Shown here: positions 23,173 through 31,824 of the stretch, piece after piece
Position numbering within the stretch: the stretch's first letter is position 1
Layout of the letters: every line of letters begins with the position of its first letter
Assembly: GCF_016863035.1 (NCBI RefSeq)
Contig: NZ_BOOC01000001.1
Location: forward strand, 404,133-468,132
DNA length: 64,000 nucleotides
Direction of reading: 5' to 3'
DNA from: Microbispora corallina
GTDB taxonomy: Bacteria; Actinomycetota; Actinomycetes; Streptosporangiales; Streptosporangiaceae
The notes under the pieces: model-generated
Seen by the model: only the letters and a program-made list of their open reading frames with translations
Database searches by the model: none
Told to the model about the DNA's origin: nothing
Program-made: the position numbers and the translations under genes

Positions 23173-25062
23173 TCAGGGGGCGGCCCGGAAGGCCCGGCCG
23201 GCGGGGGTGGGGGTGCCGTCGTCGCGGAAGAGGCCGCTGTTCGGCCGCGAGCCCGTGGCCGGCAGGCCGAACCACGCGTACCGGTGCACGTACGGCAGGG
23301 TGGCCAGCATCTTCGTCGAGGCGGTGACGAAGGCGGCCTGGCGCGTCTCCGTCGGAAAGCGGGTGCCGTGCGAGAAGTCGATCAGGGCGTACTCGGTCAG
23401 CCAGATCGGCTTGTGATACCGCCGGTACACCGCCTGGAGGTAGGACTTCAGCCGCCCGACCGCGACCTCGGTCCGGAAGTCGCCGCCGTACCAGTGCAGC
23501 GCCACGAAGTCCACGCGGTATCCCCGCTTGGCCGCGCCCCTCATGAACCGGTCGAGCCAGCCCCCGGGGGTGTCCGCGCCGTACGCGACGGCGGGGCTCC
23601 CGATGACCCGTCCCGCCGCCATGAGCTTCGGCCACAGCGCGAGGGCCTTCTCGACGGTCATGTTCGCCTGGGCCGCCATGTCCGGCTCGTTGAACCCCAG
23701 CAGGTACGGCCCGGCACTCCTCGCCTTGGCCAGGTTGTCGCGGGTGACCGAGGCCGGACCCCAGACCATGGGGACGAACCGAACCCCCTTCGGCGTGACG
23801 ACCCCGTCGTGCCCGGCGGCCCAGGTGTAGTACCAGCTCGCGCGCGAGCGGGCGAGAGCCGTGCCGACGCCGGGCATCTTCCACACGCCGACCCCCTTCC
23901 TGCCGGACGGCGGGGCGGGGGTCCGAGAGGGCGCCGCGGGCAGGCGGTGAGCGCTCGAAGCGGTCGAATGCCGCTTCGGGGCTGGAGCGGGCCGCGCCGA
24001 GGGCGTACGGGAGACGGCGGGCGCCGACCGGGCGGTCAGCCGCTCGGCAGGCGGCGCGGACAGGTGTCCCGTCACGGCGGCGCCGCCCACGACCACGGCC
24101 GCGACCCCCGTCACGGCGACGGACCCCGCCAGAGGCAGGCGCGGCCGCCGCGGCCGCGGGAGGTGCCTCCGCGCGCGCCCGCCGGGTGAGCCGCCGGGTC
24201 GATGCGCGGGCCCATGCGGGGCCGCCACGGACGGCTCCGGCGCGAGGCCGCGGTGGACGGCGGCGATCAGGCGCTCCAGGGCGAACCCGGCCGGGACGGG
24301 GAGCAGCGGCAGACCGCCCAGCAACCGGTCGACCGGCAGCAGGCCCCGTCCGCGCGGCTCGCACTCGGCGCAGCCGCGCACATGCCGGGCGAAGCGCTTG
24401 CGCCACAACGGCCCGGGCACGCCGTTCCAGTCCCGGGCCGCGACGGCCAGCGCCGGACAACCGGGATCGGCGGCCAGGGCCCTGACGACGGTCCGGGCGG
24501 TGTCGAGCTGCTCCTTCATCCGCTGCACGCGGACGGCGGCGTGCCGGCCGGACAGGCCGAGGGCGCCCGCGAGGTCCGATCGCCGCAGCTCGCCCGTCTC
24601 CTCCAGCCACCACAGGGCGAGCAGCGACCGGTCCGCGGGGTCGAGCCAGCGGGTGGCCTCGGCGACCTCGCGCCGCTGGTCGGTGAGCCCGAGCCGCAGG
24701 ATGGTCACCCCCGCGAAGTCGGCGGCCGGATCCTGGACCTCGGCGACGGCGTCCAGGTCGGCCCTCCGGTCGAGCGCCGCCCGGCGGTCCCGCTCGCGAT
24801 CGCGCACCTGCCGTACGGCGATGGCGACGAGCCACGACCGGTACGACTCGGGCTCGCGGAGGGCGGGCAGCCCCCGGACCACCCGGAGAAGGGTCTCCTG
24901 GACCACGTCGTCGACGTCGGCGTGCCCGTTCAGGGCCCGTCCGACGATGTTGTAGACGAGCGGCAGCGAGTCGGCCACCAGGGCGTCCAGCGCCCTCCTG
25001 TCCCCGTCCCGCGCAGCGGCCACCATCGCGGTGTCCGGTCCGTCCCTCCCGGTTCGGGCCAT
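23173..25062 (-). CDS. ECF sigma factor fused to zinc anti-sigma-like motif, TM helix and extracellular glycoside hydrolase
   Basis: A 629-residue chimera from ATG 25062 (GGGAG nine bases upstream). Residues about 12-90 are sigma region 2 (VYNIVGRALNGHADVDDVVQ, then ETLLRVVRGL), and 135-190 region 4 (RWLDPADRSLLALWWLEETG). A zinc anti-sigma-like signature HVRGCAEC (His227, Cys231, Cys234) follows. One membrane helix lies near 309-332 (PLAGSVAVTGVAAVVVGGAA). After a Pro/Ser linker, residues 389-629 form an Asl1-like/GH128 glycosyl hydrolase with LLGFNEPD (Glu about 459), VALHWYGG and WLTEYALIDF (Glu about 557). So sensing domain, membrane anchor and sigma factor are one chain. ECF groups with such C-terminal extensions are known in Actinobacteria. 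How the sigma part is released is unknown. Confidence 0.88.
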   Translation of the reverse strand: MARTGRDGPDTAMVAAARDGDRRALDALVADSLPLVYNIVGRALNGHADVDDVVQETLLRVVRGLPALREPESYRSWLVAIAVRQVRDRERDRRAALDRRADLDAVAEVQDPAADFAGVTILRLGLTDQRREVAEATRWLDPADRSLLALWWLEETGELRRSDLAGALGLSGRHAAVRVQRMKEQLDTARTVVRALAADPGCPALAVAARDWNGVPGPLWRKRFARHVRGCAECEPRGRGLLPVDRLLGGLPLLPVPAGFALERLIAAVHRGLAPEPSVAAPHGPAHRPGGSPGGRARRHLPRPRRPRLPLAGSVAVTGVAAVVVGGAAVTGHLSAPPAERLTARSAPAVSRTPSARPAPAPKRHSTASSAHRLPAAPSRTPAPPSGRKGVGVWKMPGVGTALARSRASWYYTWAAGHDGVVTPKGVRFVPMVWGPASVTRDNLAKARSAGPYLLGFNEPDMAAQANMTVEKALALWPKLMAAGRVIGSPAVAYGADTPGGWLDRFMRGAAKRGYRVDFVALHWYGGDFRTEVAVGRLKSYLQAVYRRYHKPIWLTEYALIDFSHGTRFPTETRQAAFVTASTKMLATLPYVHRYAWFGLPATGSRPNSGLFRDDGTPTPAGRAFRAAP

Positions 25063-25249
25063 CGCGCATCGCTCCCTGTAGGTCGTCCGGGCCACCGGCC
25101 GGCCGGTGGCGCGGACAAGTCTCTCGAACTGGACATTGGTCTGTCCTCGTCACAGGAGACCCGGAGCCGCGCATGCGGACAACGAAAATCCGGCCCCGAC
25201 TTCTCGCCGGCCGCCGCGGCCATAGGCGGCAGGAGCGAGACCCGCCGGA

Positions 25250-28249
25250 TCAGCCGTCGTAGAAGACCCGTTCGGCCACGGCCCTGGCCCGGCGCGTCAT
25301 CCGCCGGTAGTCGTCGACGAAGTCCTCCGAGCCGTCCGGCGGGTATCCGAGGGCCCGCGCGATCAGCGCCCGCTCCTTGACCACGCCGGGGATGCTGTCG
25401 GCCGCCCGGCCGCGCACCAGCATGATCGCGTCCCGGATCCGGGAGGCGAACAGCCACGCCTCGGACAGCACCGCCTCGTCGGCCGGGTCGAGCAGGCCCT
25501 CCGCCGCGGCGGCGCGCAGGGCGTCGAGCGTCCGGGTCGTCCGCAGGGCCGGTACGGCTCCCGCGTGCCGGAGCTGGAGGAGCTGCGCCACCCACTCCAC
25601 GTCGGCGAGGCCGCCGCGGCCGAGCTTGGTGTGCAGGGTCGGGTCGGCGCCGCGCGGCAGCCGCTCGGCCTCCATCCTGGCCTTGAGCCTGCGGATCTCC
25701 AGCACGGCGTCGTCGGAGATGCCGTCCGCCGGGTACCGCAGCGGGTCGACCATGTCCGTGAACGCCCGGCCGAGCTCGGCGTCCCCGGCGCAGAACCGGG
25801 CCCGCAGCAGCGCCTGGGCCTCCCAGTGGGACGACCACCGGTCGTAGTACGCCTTGTAGGACGCGATCGTCCGCACGAGCGGGCCCTGCCTGCCCTCGGG
25901 CCGGAGCCCGGCGTCCACCTGCAGCGGCGGGTCGGGGGCGGGCAGCGAGAGCAGCCGCCGGGTCTGCTCGGCCACCGCGTGCGCCGCGTCGGTCGCCTCC
26001 CGCTCCGGCACGCCGGGCAGCGGGGCGTGCACGAACATCACGTCGGCGTCGCTGGCGTAGGAGCTCTCCAGCCCGCCCAGCCGGCCCATCGCGATGACGG
26101 CCATCCGCGTCGGGAACGGGCGGCCGGCCGAGACCTTGTTCACGGCGGCGTCCAGGGCGGCCTGGATCGTCACGTCGTTCAGCGTCGCGAGGGCCTGGCC
26201 GACCTCTTCGATGTCGATGAGGCCGGACAGGTCGGCGCAGGCCGTGCGGAACAGCTCCCGGCGGCGCAGGGCGCGCACGGCCGCGACCGCCGTCTCGGCG
26301 TTCTCGCCGTGCCGGGTCACGGCCGCCGCCGCCTCGGCCACGAGCGTCGCGGGCGGCCGTACGGCGAGCTCGGCGGGCGAGCCGAGCATCGCGACGGCGT
26401 CCGGCGCGTGCAGCAGTAAACCGGTCACGTAGCGGCTCGTGCCGAGCAGCCGGGCCAGCAGCTCGGCGACCGCGGTCTCGTCGCGCAGCAGCCGCAGGTA
26501 CCAGGGTGTGGAGCCGAGCTTGTCGCTCACCTGGCGGAAGCCGAGCAGGCCCGCGTCCGGGTCGGGGGCGTCGGCGAACCAGGCGAGCATCACCGGCAGC
26601 AGCGTCCGCTGGATCGCCGCACGCCGGGACACTCCGCTGGTCAGCGCCGCGATGTGGCGCAGCGCGCCCTCGGGGTCGGTGTAGCCGAGCGCCTCCAGCC
26701 GGGCCGTGGCCGCGGCCGCCGACAGCCGCGCCTCGGTCTCGGGGAGCCGGGCGACCGCCTGGAGCAGCGGCCGGTAGAACAGCTTCTCGTGGAGCCGCCG
26801 CACCTCCAGGGCGTGGCGCTTCCACGTCGTGGTGAACTCGCCCACCGGGTCGGTCGTCATGCCGAGCCCCCGGCCGATCCGGCGCAGGTCGGCCGTGTCC
26901 GACGGCACCACGTGCGTACGGCGGAGCCGGTGCAGCTGGATCATGTGCTCGACCTGGCGCAGGAACGTGTAGGCCTCGGCCAGCGCCTTGGCGTCGTCCC
27001 GGCCGACGTACCCGCCGCGGGACAGGGCGGCCAGCGCCGACAGGGTCGCCCGCCGCCGCAGGAGCGGGTCGGAGCGCCCGTGCACGAGCTGGAGGAGCTG
27101 CACGGCGAACTCGATGTCGCGCAGCCCGCCCGGCCCGAGCTTGATCTGCCGGTCGGCCTCGCCCGCGGGGACGTGGGCCTCGACGCGGCGGCGCATCGCC
27201 TGGACGTCCTCGACGAAGTTGGGCCGGGCCGCCGCCTGCCAGACCAGCTCGTTGACGGCCGAGGCGTACTCCCGGGCGAGCTCCTGGTCGCCCGCGACCG
27301 GGCGCGCCTTCAGCAGCGCCTGGAACTCCCACGTCTTGGCCCAGCGGCGGTAGTAGGCGATGTGGCTCTCCAGCGTCCGCACGAGCGGGCCCATCTTGCC
27401 CTCGGGCCGGAGGTTGGCGTCCACCTCCCACAGGGACCCCTCGGGCGTGCTGGTGGAGCAGGCCCGCATCATGCCCTGGGCGAGGCGGGTCGCCGTCTGC
27501 AGCGCCTTGGTCTCGTCGACCCCGTCACGCGGCTCCGCCACGAAGACCACGTCGACGTCGGAGATGTAGTTGAGCTCGCGGGCGCCGCACTTGCCCATGC
27601 CGATGACGGCGAGGCGGACGTTACCGGCGTCGGCGGTCTCCGCGCGGCTGATCGCGAGGGCCGCCTCCAGCGCGGCGCCGGCGAGGTCGGCCAGCGCGGC
27701 CGCGGTCTCGGCGAGGGTGGCCTCGCCGGTGACGTCGCGCCCGGCGAGCTGGAGCAGCCGTCCGCGGTAGGCGACGCGCAGCGCCTCCGTCGCCGGGCCG
27801 GCCGCCGCGGGCTCGGCCGTCTCCAGCGACGCGCCGCCCGCCACCGGCTCGGCCGCGTCCGGGTCGGCGCCGACGGCGAGCAGCAGCTCCTCGCGCATCT
27901 CCCGGTCGGTCGGCCGTGCGGCCGGCTGGAGCAGCTGCAGGCATTCGGGGTGCCGGACGACGTGGTCGCCCAGCGCGACGCTCAGCCCGAAGACGCCGAG
28001 CAGCCGCCCGCGCAGGGCGGGGTCGGCGCGGAACGCCCCGAGCACGCTCGGGTCACGCTCGACGAGGCGGTTCAGCGACGTGAGCGCGAGGTCGGGGTCG
28101 GCGGCGCGGACGAGGTCGTCGAGCAGGGCGAAGTCGCCGACCGCCTCGGGCCCGAGCTCGTCGAGGAGCCGCTCCGCCCGGGCGCCGTCGGCGAACCCGA
28201 GTGCCGCCAGGCGTCCTGCCGTCGTCTGTATCCGAGGCGCGGCGTTCAC
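25250..28249 (-). CDS. glnE: bifunctional glutamine synthetase adenylyltransferase/deadenylylase
   Basis: A 999-residue cytosolic enzyme that adds and removes AMP on the regulatory tyrosine of GlnA. It has two nucleotidyltransferase halves, each with helical partner domains: N-terminal ISDVDVVFVAEPRDGVDETK and NLRPEGKMGPLVRTLESHIA; C-terminal YASDADVMFVHAP and GLRPEGRQGPLVRTIASYKA. FDIEFAVQLLQLVHGR-like and LADVEWVAQLLQLRHAG helices follow each. The start GTG 28249 follows AGGAAGGAAC; longer readings upstream have no family similarity. Its substrate GlnA (1630-3054) keeps the target tyrosine. It is separated from glnA by inserted material, whereas both are close in Streptomyces. Confidence 0.97.
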   Translation of the reverse strand: MNAAPRIQTTAGRLAALGFADGARAERLLDELGPEAVGDFALLDDLVRAADPDLALTSLNRLVERDPSVLGAFRADPALRGRLLGVFGLSVALGDHVVRHPECLQLLQPAARPTDREMREELLLAVGADPDAAEPVAGGASLETAEPAAAGPATEALRVAYRGRLLQLAGRDVTGEATLAETAAALADLAGAALEAALAISRAETADAGNVRLAVIGMGKCGARELNYISDVDVVFVAEPRDGVDETKALQTATRLAQGMMRACSTSTPEGSLWEVDANLRPEGKMGPLVRTLESHIAYYRRWAKTWEFQALLKARPVAGDQELAREYASAVNELVWQAAARPNFVEDVQAMRRRVEAHVPAGEADRQIKLGPGGLRDIEFAVQLLQLVHGRSDPLLRRRATLSALAALSRGGYVGRDDAKALAEAYTFLRQVEHMIQLHRLRRTHVVPSDTADLRRIGRGLGMTTDPVGEFTTTWKRHALEVRRLHEKLFYRPLLQAVARLPETEARLSAAAATARLEALGYTDPEGALRHIAALTSGVSRRAAIQRTLLPVMLAWFADAPDPDAGLLGFRQVSDKLGSTPWYLRLLRDETAVAELLARLLGTSRYVTGLLLHAPDAVAMLGSPAELAVRPPATLVAEAAAAVTRHGENAETAVAAVRALRRRELFRTACADLSGLIDIEEVGQALATLNDVTIQAALDAAVNKVSAGRPFPTRMAVIAMGRLGGLESSYASDADVMFVHAPLPGVPEREATDAAHAVAEQTRRLLSLPAPDPPLQVDAGLRPEGRQGPLVRTIASYKAYYDRWSSHWEAQALLRARFCAGDAELGRAFTDMVDPLRYPADGISDDAVLEIRRLKARMEAERLPRGADPTLHTKLGRGGLADVEWVAQLLQLRHAGAVPALRTTRTLDALRAAAAEGLLDPADEAVLSEAWLFASRIRDAIMLVRGRAADSIPGVVKERALIARALGYPPDGSEDFVDDYRRMTRRARAVAERVFYDG

Positions 28250-28564
28250 CGTTCCTTCCTCCACCCCGACGTCGATCACGTCGGCCCCCCGAGACAGGCC
28301 TTCCCAGTAACGGTACACATGGGATGAAAGCCTCCTCGCTGAGATCGGCTCCCGACGGGGCCGCTCCTCCGGGTCGCTGCCGGACCCACCGCCGTCGACC
28401 TGGTGTGCCCCCCGGGCGCCCGCATGGGGTCGGGCGCGCCGGTGGAGCACATCGCACACGGTAACTCGCGGCCCTGTGCGCGTCCTTAGCGGTTTCTCAG
28501 CGTAATCGGCCCATCACGCGGATTGCCCGCGCACCTCGCGCGTCTCCCCGGCGTGGCGTCCCGT
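28250..28564. other. intergenic between glnE and the amidotransferase gene
   Basis: Upstream region of glnE. No gene with codon bias or RBS support is seen. No four-element GlnR box is found; a lone GTTAC-like pentamer (minus strand, around 28305) lacks the GAAAC partner. The last 60 bases precede the amidotransferase stop codon. Confidence 0.4.
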
Positions 28565-29263
28565 TCACTCCATGGCCACCTGGGCGGCGAACGCCTCCGC
28601 GAAGGGCCGCCAGGTGGCCTCGAGCTCCGGCTCCGCCTCCCGCACCCGCGCGTCCAGGTCGGCGACCCGGAGCGGGTCCATGTCGCTCGTGCCCGTCCAG
28701 GACGCGAAGATCCCCGCGGACGCCTCGGGGTGGAACTGGACGGCCCAGGCCCGCTCCCCCAGCCGGTACGCCTGGTTGGGGTACTGGGAACCGGTCGCCA
28801 GCCGCACCGCCCCCGCGGGCAGCGCGGTCATCGCGTCGTAGTGGTACTGCACGGCCCGCCACGGCCCGGCCGGCAGCGCCGAGAACAGGGGGTCGTCCGC
28901 GGCCTCCGGCAGCGGCTCGATCGCCCCGGCGCCGATCTCCAGTCCGGCCGTCCCGCGCTCGACCGTCCCGCCGCAGGCGATGGTCATGAGCTGGGCCCCC
29001 AGGCAGATCCCCAGGGTCGGGACGCCGGACTCCACCGAACGCGCCATCAGCGCCCGGGTCGCCGGCAGCCAGCCGTACCCCTCGTCGTCCCAGGCGGACG
29101 CCGCCCCGCCGAGGACGAGCAGCCCGTCCCCTGCCCGCTCGGGCACCGGCTCACCCTTGTACGGCCGGACGACCTCGCACCGGACGCCCGCCCCCTCCAG
29201 CCATCCGGCGAAGAACCCGAGCCCGGCCTCGGCCTCGTGCTCGATGACGATGAGTTCATGCAT
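28565..29263 (-). CDS. class I glutamine amidotransferase
   Basis: A 232-residue GATase-1 protein. The triad is visible: nucleophile Cys in VPTLGICLGAQLMTIACGG and His-x-Glu in AWAVQFHPEASAGIF. It has LLVLGGAASAWDDEGYGWLP, an oxyanion-type loop. Stand-alone relatives hydrolyse glutamine or gamma-glutamyl compounds, and such a gene next to glnE fits a glutamine or gamma-glutamyl-polyamine theme together with glnA2. The true substrate is not determined. Divergent from the hydrolase at 29332. Confidence 0.9.
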   Translation of the reverse strand: MHELIVIEHEAEAGLGFFAGWLEGAGVRCEVVRPYKGEPVPERAGDGLLVLGGAASAWDDEGYGWLPATRALMARSVESGVPTLGICLGAQLMTIACGGTVERGTAGLEIGAGAIEPLPEAADDPLFSALPAGPWRAVQYHYDAMTALPAGAVRLATGSQYPNQAYRLGERAWAVQFHPEASAGIFASWTGTSDMDPLRVADLDARVREAEPELEATWRPFAEAFAAQVAME

Positions 29264-29331
29264 GATCCGAGCTTAGGGACACATATCCAGATGAGACATC
29301 CCTGGGCGGGTCGTACCGTACAGTCCGAATC

Positions 29332-30198
29332 ATGAAATTCGATGAGGTGGCCGTCCCCGGCGGGCGGCTCCGGATCGCCCTCTTCGGCGAGGGCCCGCGC
29401 CTGGTCATCGCGGCGCACGGCATCACCGGCTCACACGTGTCCTGGGGCGCGGTCGCCGACGCCCTTCCCCCGGGATGGACGCTGGTCGCCCCCGACCTGC
29501 GCGGACGCGGTCACAGCGCCGGCGTCTCCGGCCCGTACGGGCTGGACCGCCACGCGGAGGACCTCGACCTGGTCGCCCGGCACGTGGGCGCGGACGAGAC
29601 GAGCGTGCTCACCGGCCACTCCATGGGCGCCTATGTGGCCGCCCTGCACGGCGCCGCCCGGCGCTACGCCCGGGTCGTGCTGATCGACGGCGGCCTGCCG
29701 CTGCCGATGCCCCCGGGCGCCGACCCCGACGAGGTGCTGACGCTGACCCTGGGGCCGGCGATCCAGCGGCTGAGCATGACGTACCCGAGCGTGGACGCCT
29801 ACGTGGACTTCTTCCGGGCGCACCCGGCGCTCGGCGAGGGCTGGTCGCCGCTGGTCGAGGAGTACGTCCGCTACGACGCGACCGGCGCCGAGAGCGCCGT
29901 CCGCTCCCGCGCCCGTGAGGACGCCGTACGGCAGGACGGGCGCTGGCTGCTGACCGAGACCGAGGCCATCGCCGCGGCGCTCAAGGCGGTCGAGGCGCCG
30001 CTGTCGCTGCTGCGCGCCCCGCGGGGACTGCTCAACCAGCCCGTCGGCATGCTGCCCGACGACCTCGCGGCGGAGTGGGCCACGCGGCTGCCGTCGCTGC
30101 GCCAGGAGGTCGTGGACGACTGCAACCACTACACGATCGTGTTCGACCCGCGCTGCGCCCGTCTCGTCGCGAGCCGGCTGACGGAGCCGTCCCCCTGA
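29332..30198 (+). CDS. alpha/beta hydrolase
   Basis: A 288-residue serine hydrolase. Oxyanion strand VIAAHGITGSHVSWGAVADA, LRGRGHSAGVSGPYGLDRHA, nucleophile elbow in LTGHSMGAYVAALHGA, an Asp strand RVVLIDGGLPLPMP, and the catalytic His in VVDDCNHYTIVFDP. It could be an esterase or a haloperoxidase-type enzyme. ATG 29332 has no clear RBS and may be translated from a leaderless mRNA. It converges with the thioesterase-like gene 11 bp away. Confidence 0.9.
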   Translation: MKFDEVAVPGGRLRIALFGEGPRLVIAAHGITGSHVSWGAVADALPPGWTLVAPDLRGRGHSAGVSGPYGLDRHAEDLDLVARHVGADETSVLTGHSMGAYVAALHGAARRYARVVLIDGGLPLPMPPGADPDEVLTLTLGPAIQRLSMTYPSVDAYVDFFRAHPALGEGWSPLVEEYVRYDATGAESAVRSRAREDAVRQDGRWLLTETEAIAAALKAVEAPLSLLRAPRGLLNQPVGMLPDDLAAEWATRLPSLRQEVVDDCNHYTIVFDPRCARLVASRLTEPSP

Positions 30199-30208
30199 GG
30201 GACGGCGG

Positions 30209-30970
30209 TCAGGCGCAGTCGGCGACCGGGCGCGGCGTGATCCAGGTGGCCGCGGCGGCCGCGACCAGCGTGCCGTCCAGCTCGTAGACCGCGCTCACGC
30301 CGAACAGCTTGCGGCCCTCGCGCCGGACCGGGCGGGCCACGACCGAGTAGCGGCCCATCGGGTACACGCGCCGGTAGACCTGGCCGGTCAGCCGTCCCAG
30401 CAGGGCCGACTCGACCGGCTGGGAGGCGGCGCCGGAGCAGTGGTGCGCCCATCCGGTGGCGCAGTCGAGGGCCGCCCACACGATCGACTCGGGGACCACG
30501 CCGTGCTCGTCGGTCACGCCCACCGGCACCCGCCACCCGGCGGCCACCAGGTCGGTGCCCTCGACCGGCCCGGGGAAGATCCGCAGGCCGTCGCCAGGCT
30601 CCCGTACGCCGCAGGCGAAGCACCCCGCGATCGCGTGGCCGCCCAGGCCGGGGAAGCCCGCCTCGGCGCGGGCCGCGTCCGTGAACGACACGAACGGCGG
30701 CGGGGTGAGGGTCTCCGCGACGGGGATGGCCTCCACGAGGTGGCTGTCGTCCCGGCACAGCGCGACGGCGTTGCCGACGTGCTCGACCGCGAGCTCCGTC
30801 TCCAGCGGGACAGGTTTGTGGAGGGTGACCTCCACCGGGGACTCGTTGCCCGCCCCGCGCAGCACGCCCGCCAGCGTGCCGGCGATCCAGCCGCCGTTCG
30901 CGGTGCCCTCCGGCCCACGGAAGCGCTTGGGCACGGTCAACACGGTCTGCAGCCCCACAGCCGCCGTCAT
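30209..30970 (-). CDS. hotdog-fold thioesterase-like protein
   Basis: A 253-residue protein of the acyl-CoA thioesterase type, probably a double hotdog: first module AVGLQTVLTVPKRFRGPEGT with NGGWIAGTLAGVLRG, second module containing IAGCFACGVREPGDGLRIFP, IVWAALDCATGWAHHCSGA and GRLTGQVYRRVYPMGRYSVV. The C-A-C-G plus DGLRIFPGPV signature is common in uncharacterised actinobacterial thioesterase-like proteins. GGGGAGG lies upstream of ATG 30970, spacing 11. Cellular role unknown; it might act on lipid or cofactor thioesters. Confidence 0.7.
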   Translation of the reverse strand: MTAAVGLQTVLTVPKRFRGPEGTANGGWIAGTLAGVLRGAGNESPVEVTLHKPVPLETELAVEHVGNAVALCRDDSHLVEAIPVAETLTPPPFVSFTDAARAEAGFPGLGGHAIAGCFACGVREPGDGLRIFPGPVEGTDLVAAGWRVPVGVTDEHGVVPESIVWAALDCATGWAHHCSGAASQPVESALLGRLTGQVYRRVYPMGRYSVVARPVRREGRKLFGVSAVYELDGTLVAAAAATWITPRPVADCA

Positions 30971-31149
30971 TGGGTTACGCCCTCCCCAGGTCCCTGAAAC
31001 GGTTCATCCGTAAAAGTCGTAACAACGAAACCGATTTTACTGTTCCGGCCTGAGATCCAGAAAAACATGCGGCGGTGTCAGGATCATTAGCAGCCTGTAA
31101 CACCTCCATGACCGGCGGGGGCGGAGGTCCCCGCGCGCGCCGGGCCCGC

Positions 31150-31758
31150 TCACGGCCCGGCGCCATCCGGTGGCGGGTCGACCAGCATACGCATCAGCTC
31201 TCGCAGCCGTACGGCGAGGGACTCCTCGTCCATGCCGGCGAGCGCGGGGGTCGCGACGACCTTGCGCATCAGCCACACCCCGGCGATCAGGGACAGCAGC
31301 AACTCCGCCCGCGCCTCCGCGTCCGTCCCGGACAGCAGACCGGTGAGGTGCCCCCCCACGTGCCTCTCGATGCCCGCCCGGATGATCTCCGCGGCTCGCG
31401 GATTCGCCGCCGACCGGAGCATCAGCAGGAACGGGTCCAGGTCGTCGGCGTACGGCGCGGTCCGCCTGGCCACGGCCTTCGCCGTCTGCTCGCTCAGCGC
31501 GTCCGGGTCGTCGCCCACCACCGTTCGCGGCGCGAAGGAGCGGTCGACCGCCTCCGCGAAGAGCTGTTCCTTCGACCCGAAGTAGCGGTTGACCAGCATG
31601 GCGGTCACTCCCGCGTTGCCGGCCACCTCCCGTACTCCGGCGCCGTCGTAGCCGGCGCGGGTGAACGCCTCCACCGCCGAGATCAGGATCGCCTCACGGG
31701 TCGCGCCGGCGTCGCGCCGCCGTGAGCCGTCAGCCGGTCCACGCGTGTCCTCCACCAT
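31150..31758 (-). CDS. TetR-family repressor
   Basis: A 202-residue repressor. DNA-binding domain in the first 60 residues: ATREAILISAVEAFTRAGYD, then REVAGNAGVTAMLVNRYFGS and KEQLFAEAVDRSF. The C-terminal helices form the ligand pocket. The start ATG 31758 directly abuts the first of two operators at 31759-31774 and 31785-31800, so it very likely represses itself and the divergent SDR gene. No RBS is visible, consistent with a leaderless message. Confidence 0.92.
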   Translation of the reverse strand: MVEDTRGPADGSRRRDAGATREAILISAVEAFTRAGYDGAGVREVAGNAGVTAMLVNRYFGSKEQLFAEAVDRSFAPRTVVGDDPDALSEQTAKAVARRTAPYADDLDPFLLMLRSAANPRAAEIIRAGIERHVGGHLTGLLSGTDAEARAELLLSLIAGVWLMRKVVATPALAGMDEESLAVRLRELMRMLVDPPPDGAGP

Positions 31759-31800
31759 GTCTACGAGTGTAGACTCATGTCGAGGTCTACAGCTGTAGAC
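31759..31800. promoter_or_regulatory. twin TetR operators between tetR and SDR
   Basis: Two perfect palindromes GTCTAC-n4-GTAGAC lie at 31759-31774 and 31785-31800, centre to centre 26 bp. They fill the divergent promoter between the TetR gene (start 31758) and the SDR gene (start 31825). Identical arms and spacing strongly indicate binding of the adjacent repressor. Confidence 0.85.
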
Positions 31801-31824
31801 ACACAGTGCGAACGGGGGAATTCC

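Noticed and set aside
24930..27431. An 833-codon minus-strand frame overlapping glnE
   Set aside because: Same-strand out-of-frame shadow; glnE itself is unambiguous in its own frame.
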